From the NCBI RefSeq assembly GCF_042453785.1, contig NC_091670.1, positions 40,063,501 through 40,127,500 on the forward strand: DNA of 64,000 nt, written 5' to 3'. Shown in pieces: positions 35,583 to 47,000 of the stretch. Source of the DNA: Malus domestica (lineage: Eukaryota > Streptophyta > Magnoliopsida > Rosales > Rosaceae). The translations under genes and the position numbers were made by a program. Every line of letters starts with the position of its first letter. Position 1 is the first letter of the stretch. The notes beneath the pieces are model-generated. The model was given only the letters and a program-made list of their open reading frames with translations. It made no database searches and was not told the DNA's origin.

Positions 35583-38500
35583 TTAGTCGAGATCCACAAA
35601 AATCTGCAACAAGTCCAGAAGCTAGATCAGAAGTGAATAATAGCAAAAGCATTAGGGGTTCTAGTTTAGATGGCAATGACTATTTTACTACAATTCGCAA
35701 TAGTTAAATATGTTCATTCAAAACTGAAAAAAAAAAAAGAAAAAGAAAAAACCTAACCTCCAAATCTGGCAAAGGGTCATATGACTTTTTCTCTCTTATG
35801 TTAAACACGGTAATGCCCGTGATCTTCTGAACTCCAAGTTTAGTAGCAATGAGGTTCTGCATTAGGAAAAAGCTACTCTAAGAAACGACGCAAACAGATG
35901 AAATATGAAAAGTAAATTGTTTTAAGGGTAATAATCTCAATGTTATATTGTTGAAAGATGACTGGTTACATTTAGGTTGCGGGGTTCAGAGAGCTACTCT
36001 CAGAACAACAATACATTTACTGACATCCCTATAAAGAAATTATCACTATCAATCATCGCACTTGGTGTGACGGCAAGTGCCTTCGCCCATGAGCGGTAGG
36101 TCTCGGGTTCAAGACTTGGGAGCAGCCTCTCCATAAATGGGGGTAAGGCTAGCCGACATTCACCTCTCCCAGACCCTGCGTAAAGCGGGAGCCTTGTGCA
36201 CTGGGTACGACCTTTTTTTTTTTTTTAATCATCATCACCAATGTGATAATCATTTACCAAAGATGTTTAAACTGAATCTATAAGGTGCTGGTGAAATTAT
36301 TCTCCGTACCAGATTGATATTTGTGGAACCAAAAGCCTCAACCCTCGGCAAAACCTGTGTGTGGATTTCAAATTCATAAATCAGTTATATAACAAGTGAG
36401 ATGCAAAATATTAGGAATTTAAAAGTATGAGTTCAAATATGCAACTCATGGTTCCTAATTTATCTTTCATCACGTAAACTTATGTAATCTAACTGAGACA
36501 ACCTAAAAGTTCAGAGAGTATACAGGGTCTGTTAAAATACCGAGGTCAACATAAGCAATTGATTATAAAAAAAAGGCACCAACGAAGCCCTATAAGAAAG
36601 GCTTGGATAGGACATTCCTATGATACCATCTAAAATCGTATATTGAAACAGACTTTGGGACAGCATATAAACTTGGGGAATACTCATCAAGAACAATATT
36701 TGAAATCTGATTTAAAGCATTACCACTGTTTGAAGACCATTGATCACAACAACCTTCTCCTCAGGTGAATCATCTTGTGATAACCAAACTTCAAAGGGGC
36801 CGAGTTCCTTATCTGTCTCATTTTCTAATTTCAAATGTAGCTGCATAAAATTTTTACTTGCTCAGGTCCAAATCATTGCATTAGTCAGTGGCTAATTCTA
36901 TTAACTGAAGAACAACAAGTACAAGAGGTAAATAGAGGGTGAACTGTGAAGTATGAAGTCCAATAGCCATGAGAAACCTCTATTGGTGACTTTACATAGA
37001 CAATCAAGCTGCAGTAATCTAATTACCAAGAGACATATAAGAGACCAAAAAGAACGAAAATTACTGAAAAGGGTCTTTCCAACTTGATGGCAGACGGCAC
37101 CTCCACCACATGCAACTCAATATCCTTTCGTGTTATGGGCTGCAAAAGTGTATATCAAGAACATAAGTGTAATACCACTTAAGCTCTAGCATGTCCTACT
37201 TACACCTCTCATGATATATCCAAAACTTAACAATTCGTAAAGCATTCTAAAGCCCATAAATGCCCTGCCTAGTTGAAATTAAACTAACAATATTTTAAAA
37301 GTTAAATAGTAAAATCAAACCATATTTTGAACTTCCCACTTTCTGTATAAGTTTTCATGAGTTTGAATTTAAAGAATTTTAAAAAATAACTGTACTCTCT
37401 ATGGAAGTTACCGGATAAGAGCTAATAACCACATAAACTTAAAATTGGGCTTGCAAGCTGTGTATGTGACGTGTACTAAGCTTGTACATGTGTGTGTATG
37501 TGTGTCTTAAACTATAGTGTGGACTTCTAAATAGACAGAATTTTCAGACAAAAAGCCAGAAAAATAAACACCCTGCAGATCTAAAGTGAAACAAAAAGTA
37601 GTGGACAGTATTCTTCTTCTAATATTAGTGTTAAAAAATGAACACTCACAGTTCCCATAATTTGCTGTGTCTGTAGGCGACCAGGTTCGCCCAGATTAGT
37701 TCGCCATGTTATCTGAAGTTTACCAAGAATATTGCTTCCCTCAACTTTCCCTTGGGCAGAACCATGTGATATTAACTGATAAAGATAGTTATGAATTCCT
37801 CCGCCAGATTTGATAAGAATTGGTGGCTTAAATATCTCTCTGCCATGAACAAAACCAGAAGAATATGAAGAAAAGAAGAAAGGAAAGAGGAATATGAAGA
37901 AAAGAACAAAATTCGACAGAAGCAAATAAACCATATTGTACCTTGTTTGAGAATTCTTTTCAGAATGATGTTCATCAGCTTTTAGGATTTTTGCACTCCA
38001 ATGCTGAGCGGGCTCAAACTCAACTTGGTCCATAAGAAGATTTGACTTGGTATGATTTTCAATGCAAGCTTCTAAAAGCGTGATTTCCTGTGATAGAATG
38101 CATTTATCATAGAGAGACTAATTTGTTATAGGTTATCAACAAGATCACAGCAGTTACTTAGGCTGCAAAGAATAGAAGTAAACAATAGAAACCGAATGCT
38201 GTTACAAGAGGCGCATGCTTTGGCATCGGTATAACACATACGAGACACTATGTCTAAGTTTGATCCAGTGTGGCGTATACATACACGGTCATGTTTCTAC
38301 TGAAAATCATCAATATATATTTAAACACCATAGCAATGCAACAAAACCAATGTAACTTGTATATGTATCGAAAAAGCAGAACTCACAAACTTAAAATCAA
38401 TAATTAAATGAACCTCAACGTACCTTTACAACACGGACCTGAAAAAACAAAGTCAAATTGTTAGTTTCACTAGGATTTATGAAATGCAGTTATTCACATG

Positions 38501-39460
38501 TATGTGAATTGAAATTCAGAAGTGCACATGCAAATTCCACGGCGTGTGCAAGGACAATACCTTAGTCCTGACAGAAAGCGGATTGGCCACAATGAACTTG
38601 AAGAACTGCGGTAGATATTTACGCTCTCCTTCCCCGTCATAGTACAATGCAGTGCATACCAACCTATAGAGATTACAAAACCTTACCACAATCAAACAAC
38701 AAAATCATAATACATGAGTTTCGAGGACTGAGGAGGAGAGCTTACGTGTGAGCGCCGAGTTCCTTGACATCATGTTCAACAATGAAATCATAACGGCCGC
38801 CTGCACGTATGGATTCAACCGGAGATTTCGACGTGTCCAGCAGCAAAAGCCTCTGCCTTTCTGTTTGCATTTCCGCCTGCAATTCTCAAAGTTAACAAAA
38901 GATTAAAAATTGAACTGAATTGATTTAACATGAAATAATTACGGAATAATGGAAAATAAAGTCCAAGAATTTGAGATTAAAACCTTGATTATAATTTCCC
39001 TGACTTCGAAATTGGAGCTGTTATTGATGCTAATATAGCTACAAAATGTCTCCCCTAAATAAATTGCTCTGCAAAATCACAACTTTATTAACAAATTAAG
39101 AAATAAAATGAGGGTAAGGGGAGGGGGGGGGAGAGAGAGAGAGAGAGACCCGAAGGCTTGGGGGAGGACGAGGAGGCCGGAGAGGCCGATGGAGTCGGAG
39201 GGGTGGTGGAGGAGGAATCGGGTGCGGTAGGTGAGATCGGAGGAGTCGGAGGAGGCGGAGGAGGAGGGGTTCGAGGAGGCGGGGGAGTCGAGGAGGCGAG
39301 GGAGTTGGGCGGCGGCAATCGGGTCGTCGAAGATGTCCTCGCCGACGACAAGATCGGCGGGGTCGAGAAGGAGGGGAATGGGGTCCACCTGGAATGAGGG
39401 CTTGCACAGCCTCATCACCCGGAAGGCTAGGGCGTGGGGTCCAGCTTGAACGCTGCTCAT
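35583..39460 (-). CDS. TRAPPC13: TRAPP complex subunit 13 (TRAPPC13)
   Basis: Twelve exons: 39460-39150, 39068-38984, 38876-38746, 38663-38561, 38438-38424, 38087-37942, 37839-37650, 37139-37065, 36840-36724, 36354-36310, 35856-35758, 35603-35583; 445 residues. It corresponds to plant DUF974/TRAPPC13 proteins, a TRAPPIII-type subunit in ER-Golgi and autophagy-linked traffic. Landmarks are MSSVQAGPHALAFRVMRLCK, an early AIYLGETFCSYISINN strand pair, GRYDFIVEHDVKELG, ANPLSVRTKVRVVKEI, MDQVEFEPAQHWSA and ITWRTNLGEPGRLQTQQI. Beta-rich Ig-like domains are expected. Exon 5 is only 15 nt. The donor of intron 1 lies in a (CT)n tract. Intron 10 contains a SINE. The E8/E9 junction was set by frame and splice signals and is the least certain. 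Confidence 0.9.
36058..36226 (+). mobile_element. Au-type SINE, near full length, in TRAPPC13 intron 10
   Basis: 169 bp with a tRNA-like head: GGTGTGACGGCAAGTG as an A-box-like region and GGTTCAAGACT as B box. The tail is CTTGTGCACTGGGTACGACC followed by a run of T, the ending typical of the plant Au SINE family. A 7-bp direct repeat AATCATC flanks it (36051-36057 and 36227-36233). It is antisense to TRAPPC13 and lies between exons 10 and 11. Confidence 0.85.
39130..39149 (-). repeat. (CT)n microsatellite forming a 5' splice site
   Basis: On the minus strand TRAPPC13 intron 1 begins GTCTCTCTCTCT and passes into a C-rich stretch. The microsatellite thus starts at the donor itself and replaces the usual GTAAGT. 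The intron is only 81 bp (39069-39149). The exon frame and homology before and after (LPQAFG then AIYLGETF) fix the junction. Confidence 0.8.
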
Positions 39461-39716
39461 TACTGCTTCCTCGTCGTCGATTCGCCGGCGTCCGTCGAAA
39501 TCAACCGAATTTTCGCGCTTCCGAAATTAGAGCCAGTGTGACGAATTTTGACAATACTCCTTTTTCAACTGCGTTTATTGGTGTGTTAACAGTAACTCCT
39601 CATCGTTTTAACTTTTAACCACTTGGGAAACTCTGGTAAGTAAATTTGACGGCGGTAAAATGCACCTTAACGAGACACGTGGTGTTTAAGTAGCCGTTCT
39701 CACGTGGGTGTCATAA

Positions 39717-39875
39717 GGATTTGGATTCTCTCTCCTGCGGGTCTGAATCCTCCTGACCCAATAACACGGGTAGTTGAATTTTGATCTAAAGGCTACAAAT
39801 AGGGAACCTCTCTAAACGGTCCGTATTATTAGGTCAGGAGGACTCCGACCCCTGCTCATGAGAGGATCCAAATCC
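39717..39875. mobile_element. Mutator-like MITE upstream of TRAPPC13
   Basis: 159 bp. The left end GGATTTGGATTCTCTC pairs with the right end (GAGAGGATCCAAATCC), and the inner arms TCCTCCTGACC / GGTCAGGAGGA pair exactly. A perfect 9-bp duplication GTGTCATAA stands at 39708-39716 and 39876-39884. Its interior shares GGCTACAAATAGGG with the element at 31790-31988. It starts 257 bp upstream of the TRAPPC13 ATG. Confidence 0.87.
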
Positions 39876-40203
39876 GTGTCATAAAACGATTTAAATTAAT
39901 TAGAAGTGTTAATAGTATGATAGAGAAATAATCTCAGTGTCACATAATGTTATTAATTTATGCGTTTAGAAGAAAATTATTATTAATGTAAAAGCTAGTT
40001 GATAAATGCGTACAACATAATCCGAAATTCAACCCAACATTGATAAAGAACTGGCATTAGAATAAGAGATAGAAGCTAGTTGATAGGCGAGCATAACATG
40101 TACAGAATTTAAACTTCAAATTGTTCCAAAACTAAAAAGAGAACTATCACTGCACTGAAAATTACTTAACAAACAGAGACACAAAAGAGATGATTACGGG
40201 TGC

Positions 40204-40360
40204 ATTTTTGCTCAGCACCCTCAAGCGGTGGAAATGCTCGCCACTATTAGATGAGTTTAAATTTTGAAATTTGTATCTATCCACTATACAAATCTCAAAA
40301 TGTAAACTAATCTCGGTAGTGAATAGAGCAGTGAGCATTGCCATTGTGGTCAGCAAAAAT
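40204..40360. mobile_element. Inverted-repeat element (MITE-like)
   Basis: 157 bp with arms of about 75 bp that pair imperfectly, from ATTTTTGCTCAGCAC at the left to GGTCAGCAAAAAT at the right, around a centre near TATCCACTATAC. No clear target duplication, so the superfamily is open. Confidence 0.55.
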
Positions 40361-41035
40361 ATTTCTCCTATCCACTATACCAATTAGGATTAGGAAAAAG
40401 AAAAGAGTGAATATGTTTGTATTGATTTGCTTCAAAAATGTTTACAACATAGAAAACAGGAACCCTACCAACCACCTGCCTTCACAACCCCACGCCCAGA
40501 AGAACGGCAAAGTTCGTGCAACTCCAGTGTTAAAACTACAAATCTAGCAACCTGGTAAAGCAAGTGGATCCACGAGAGACATTTGCCGATGCTACCATCT
40601 CAACGACGTTCCCTGGCGGCAGCCATTAACGTTTACATATGCGTATCATATGTTATGTTCTCACTCCAGGTCAAATGGATCCACGGAGGTGGTCAGTGAA
40701 GATGATATACAACCTGCAAAACGGAAACCCTAAAAGAATCGTAACTCGGCAGCAGTTGCAGATGTGAAGGAGAGTTTTCCGTTGCAAGTAAGAATTTATC
40801 ATTAGACAGGAACCCGAAAATAACGAGCAGGGTGCCCCTGATTTCTTTTGACCAACAACCACTCACCAAGGTAACTGACTGCCTTAACGAACGCTTGTAC
40901 TGTATATGTCCAATCTGCGCCATATGACTCAGTCGTCAACGATCAGCAACGGTTTATGCATGTCCACCTTGGAACTCGTTCATTTGTAAAAGGATTAGGA
41001 ACTCACCTAATAAATAATTCAGTCAGTTCAGTCAC

Positions 41036-44000
41036 CTATACAACTCGAACCCATGTTCCGCCACACATAGGACAGCAATAAACCCAGCGGCTGATCCACC
41101 AAGTCTCCCGCCCAGTTTGATTCGCTGCAGTAGCAGCATCTGGGGAAGCAAAAGCTGACGTCTGCCGCAAACATCTTATGCACTGCATGCACACGAGTAC
41201 AAAATAAGATTCATAGGATCACTACCAGTTAAGATGGGGAGACAAACAGCATTGACTTTTCATATCAAACCTTGTACCAAACCCCTTCAAGCCCAGTCTT
41301 CCATACGGCAGTAACAACATCTCTCCGTGAACCCATTATGCCCAGATATGCCCCTAGACCCACAGAAGTATTTAGGCCAAAAGCTGCATCTCTTTCAGAC
41401 ATCCTGCGCTTCCTTGGCCACAGGCCATGGGCTCCATAATAAACATCACAACTTTCCAAAGATCCAGAATCAGGTAGGTCTGAAGAATTACATAGCTTGG
41501 GGGTATCATCTTGAGGGCCCATGTCATCTGGATCAGACCAAGGCCCACCGTACATGTTGCGCCTATGCCACTCTTCGGCTGGAGGGTGGAGTTCTAACTC
41601 TCGGAGTAACAGACCAGCAGCATCTGCACCTCTAGGCCGGGGCATATTCTGTATAGCCCATCAGAAACAAGATTGTTACTATGAGATTTCAGATTGTGAT
41701 TGACACTAAAAAATTAAGTAAAGTTACTCTTAAAGATTTTAGAGAACTTTAAGCAAAACAAGAAAGTTAATCCTCCTTTACAGAATAAAGTTGCAGGCAT
41801 TGAGTTTAGCAGCATTATTGATAAGTAGAGCAGAAACCATGCCACTCCATGATCATGAGTGGTAAGGAATACAACTATACCTGCATATGCGGGCCAAGGG
41901 ATGCTTCAACAACCTCCGGAAGAACTGTATAATTACCATCAATATAATGCAGCCGCACCTGAATGTTGCTACTTCCCACCTGAGAAACTGGCAATGGATG
42001 TGCCAGGCTTGCTGTTCGCCGACAAAGATCCATAAGGATGAGGAAAAGGACTTTCACCTGCAGGACAGCAACAGAGTGCATTACATCATTCTAGCTTTTG
42101 CTTATCAATTTTCTATGATGAACGGAATTATCCAATTAATTCAGAACACCCTTATAGTGTGTCAAATTTCCAAAAATGAGACATAAAGATTGAAAATCCC
42201 ATTCACAGTTCACAAATCAAATAATATAAACCAGATATAAACAACTAAGGCAACATGTAATTTTTTGTAGAGGTCTTGGACGAAGAGAGCATCAGTTTCT
42301 ACCTCCTCAAAAGTGTAACCCTGACCAGCATTTCCAGCACCCAATCTTGACCTTCCAGCAGGTCCTTCTTCAACTCCTTTTGCTCCAGGTATCTGACTGG
42401 GCCGAGCTATCTGACCCTCCTCCGGCCTGACCATGGTTGTAGATGATTTTGCAGAAACAGAACTGACCTCCTCCACCTTCCCAGGAGCACCAGGTTGTGG
42501 CTTTTGCATATTTGAATCAGCATTTCTCTGTGCTCCCCCCGAGAAACGGGGTAGCTGAGTTCGCCGAAAGAAAAAACAGAAAAGCAAAAGCTGGCATAAC
42601 CTATGAAGGAAATGGCAATCCCCAATTAGCCTAACGGCAGGTGTACCAGGAAAGGTTCCTGTGTTGATACTTATTGGCATGAAGGAAGATGGCCCGCTAA
42701 TGGGGTTTGGAGTTGAATTGGAAACTCCATCAGAGGTGCTACTAATCTTTGCAATGGCACCTTGAACCCAAGCTTGCATCTGGGTGTTTCCTGTAGAATT
42801 TGTGGTTCCACTTTGACCCCCTGAAAAACATAGCACGACATTGTCAAAGAAATGTTGCATTGCAGATAACGCAAAACAAGAAGTAAATAAATAAGTATAA
42901 AATTCAAATGCTGCCTGTTTCTCCTAACATAAATAACGGCAAACACCTCCTGAGTAAGAAAAATCATGATACTTAAACCCTAAGATGCCTCAGAAGCTAG
43001 TCTAATTTCCAAATGGTATGGGATTTTTTTAAAGAACCATATCTGGTCAATCCTGATGTAAAAGATTATTTACGCGATTTTCACAGAAAAAAATTTCAGA
43101 CTTCTTTTGCACCTGAATCGAACTATAGAAATAATATCTTCAGTTTCCATAATGAGAAGAAGAATGCACACTGACCTTGACTGGTTGCAGGAGAAGCCGA
43201 ACTTTGGGTAGGACCAGCCACCATATTGCGGTTGCTGCCAGCTCCAGCAGTAACAGCATGGCTAGCCAGTGTGCGACAAAAACTTGCATAGCGCCGCAAG
43301 CGAGTGATGAAATGTGAAGCTAAATCAAGAACTGCGTCAACGTAAGCCTGTATTATGTGGAAAGATTAGGTAAGCGAGATTTGAAGAAAATCATACAACA
43401 ATCCTGGGACACGTGAACTGACTGGAGGAAGGTTCAACCAACCATCTTCATAACCATACATGGACTTTACAAGCCCAAACTAGCTCACGCATTACTTCTA
43501 CTATTTATTTCATAGAAATGAGGACCAGGTCATAACCATAATCATGCACCTACATGACTGGATTCCACATTGTTGACAATAAAATATACATTTCAATAAA
43601 CCACCAATTGAAATGTAACACAACCACCAATTATTTGTCAAACTTTTAGCGACGGCATGACCATTTTTCAGTGTATAACTTTCAACAGACGAAAACAATA
43701 AGTTTTAAGATTAAGAACAGTCAACAGAAAACCTGAATATGTGGAACTAGTGCTGGTTCAATAGCCATTGCTTCAGGATCAATGCCTGATAACATTTCGC
43801 CAGATGCCTGCCATGGCTCTGGTACCAAAGCAGATGGATTTATTAACGCTGATTCTATTCCTTTCCCCAGCATGTCAAGCAACAACCTGGCTTGCATGTC
43901 TAAAACCATCGCCCTAACTTCTTGTGCATTTGTACCTTCCAGTAGCCTGCACTTTATCCTGTCAAGACTCTGCATCAAAACAGAATAATTTTCTTAGTCA

Positions 44001-47000
44001 AACAACAAAAGTAGTCAACAAAGACGTGAAACTGAGGCTGGAATGGTAAGGATGTGTGACTGAACTACTAAACCCTGTCCTGAACCTAAAAACAGGGATA
44101 GAAAAGGATAATAAAAAGGCAGGATGTAGCCATGCAACAGCATGAAAAGTTGATTGAAAACTCGAGTCTTTAGGCCAAAAAGTCATGCGCAAAGCCTCAA
44201 CTTCAAATTATAATCTAGCCATTTTCCCATCTAGTCAGTTTCCCATGCAATCTGTCTTAAAATATCCCAAAACAACTTTTTCCTTATAAGACACGCCAAG
44301 ATACTTTTACAATCTCCAGCATGGGAAACAGGGAGGCCATCTAGGTGATACTTTGCTTGAGCAAATAAGAAGCAAGTAGAATTGTCAACACCTCTTACAT
44401 GTAATGCCAATAGCCTTTAACAGCAAGAGAGTCAACAATACCAGGCCATTCAGATAAGAAAAGATTATGGGATCTTGAATTCATTTAAAACTCAGCACAT
44501 ATAACTACTTGCACGAAACAAATTATATTACATCATATCTGAAAGTTTTTATCAAAAAATTAGGGCCATCCACCAGAATAATTATGGACAAAATATCTCT
44601 GACATACGAGTAATAAAATGTTAGTGCATCAAGATTATAAAATAAAAAAATGCAGCAACTAATTTCACTAAAATGACACATGGTCCTAATTGTCATGAAA
44701 AAGTTAGCATGGACAAGAAAATATCTATACGCATGAAACAACCTGCGTCAGAGCAAAAACTTACAGGACCATACTGTTGCCTGTGCTGAGTAGAAGGAAG
44801 AGAATGAAAATCTGCATCCAGTACTGCAATGACACTATTCAGAGAAACTGCAACAAACAAACAAAAAACCACGGTCAGAAGGTTGTGCACATAATTTAGT
44901 AAAGAAATTTTCAATGAAATGCAAATAAAATGGATTGGAGACCTATAATTTGCTTCCTACATCTCAAAGTACTTTGCAATTTATCAGTGACACAAGAATA
45001 CCACCAATAGGAATCGAAGGTTTATTACCAATGCCATCCTCAGCAGCACTCTGTGTACAGCCAACAGCATCCCACCAATCAACCCCAACCAAAAGACTCC
45101 ACCAAAACCTGCCATGATGACCATCACTCTATCGTACCTTAAACATCCATAAGAACTAGTTTCAGGGATTCAAGTTTTATCAGGGTGGAAGTACCTTTCC
45201 GCAATGGCACGTTCCCAGGTTGACGGGTTTGCCTTCACTTGGCTGCTTGGAACAGCAGGAGGAAGAACACGTATTATTTTTAAAACCGTACGGTCCTTAG
45301 CACTATCGTGCCAAACAGAAGCTGAGCAGCAGCTTGTCGATGAGAAGGCTGGGGCAGCAATTGCAGATCCGACGTTAATCTGGTAATTATCAACAGGTGA
45401 AAAGTTCGGACCAGAGAAGATGTGAACCCCACCCCGGAGAAAAGCGACAGCAATCTCACCACCATGAGCAGAATAGACTATTCGAGCAAGTGTTCTAACA
45501 TCACTTGGCAGGTCAAAAGGATCAAAACTGACTCTTTTTACTTTCTCTATGTTAGAATCAGGAGTCTTCCTTGCATCAATGGTTGCGGCCATCGCTGCTG
45601 CTTGGTGACTTTTAAAATCATTAGTTGGTTGTATGCTTGTGTCCACTTTGGATTGCCAAACAGTTTGCATTGGTGCCTGCCCACCAAAACTGGAAGTAGG
45701 ATTTCCAAATATTTGGTGAAGGACAACGGGCTGAAGAGATGATTCCCACCGTTGCACTCTCCATCCTGTAATCGATGGACCCTCATCTGGATCATAAGGA
45801 GACATGTATTGTCCTGCACACATGAAATATAGGAGTCATGATTCAATTAATGCAACTACTATAGTTCAGACGTATTTCTAAGAAAACTTAGTTTAGGAGA
45901 AATTAAGACTCTAACAACCAACTTTAGGAGAATTTTTTTGGGAAAATGTACATCTGGATTAGAAAAGATCAACAAATAAATGCAAGCAATTGAATTCCAA
46001 ATGTAAAAGATAGGGAAACAAAAGGCTCTCAAGGAAGAAGACAATTAGTACCCTCAACTATGACAACAGCAATGACAGAACCACCACGAGTTGGATCAAA
46101 GGCAACTGCTGTAACTCCAGATCCCCATGTAGTAGTGGTTGCAGATTGAGATGCAGCCTCGGGACTCACATATGCTGAAAAATTAGAAACTGGAGAGCAA
46201 TGGAGTGGTAAAGTATCACTGAAATCTGGATCGGTCTGCTTTCGCCCTTGCTTTGCTTCGGATATAAGATAATCCTGCCAGCTAAACAGATATGCAGCCA
46301 AAGGAGAAAAACCTGCCCAATTGGGTGGATTTATTGAAGGTGGGACCCCATTAGTTGTGCTGATCTTTGGACTTGCATGAAATCCATTTCCAATGCCAGG
46401 AGTGACCTCCCAAACAACAACAGTAGATGGGTTTACAATTGGAACGCCTGCGACATGCATGGCACCACTATCTGTTATGATAGCATCAGCTGCCATGATC
46501 CCACTAGGCCCAGCACCCAAGAGTCCCTTGCTTGTTTGAAACCACTTCGGTGCAGCACTAGTCTGATTAAGAGGATACTGGGACCAATGAAGCTGAACAG
46601 AGCCTGAAGAGAAAACAGAACAGATGCACAGAAAACTGGGCCACCTAGCTGCAACAAATAACAAAATATTGCATCAGATATCAACCGTACACACATTGAA
46701 CAATGAAAAAAGGGGCATATAAGAAAACTTGAAAATAAGAGAGGTTGCAATGAAAAGAAGAAAAAAAACCTGAATTCTGAGACTGCTGTGAAAGAAATTT
46801 TTCTTCAAAAGTTGACTTTGCATTGGAGGATGTACTTGATTTTGAGGAAAGCCACCTATACTGGTTCATCAACAAAAAGATTAAAAGAATATTAACCATC
46901 AACACCATCTGAAAAAGAATAATGTAGACACACCAGTAGACGTAAAATTAGATATTCATATAAACAATAAGCAAGCTAAAATGTTACATTTCAAAGAACA

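Larger units (their letters stand above)
39461..41035. other. Intergenic between TRAPPC13 and MED16
   Basis: Contains the TRAPPC13 promoter with a MITE at 39717-39875, an inverted-repeat element at 40204-40360, and the MED16 3' UTR at the right. No other gene is recognised. Confidence 0.55.

Noticed and set aside
39088-39449. Long Pro/Ser/Arg or Gly/Glu-rich frames on both strands
   Set aside because: Shadows of TRAPPC13 exon 1 and its GA-rich intron in other frames.
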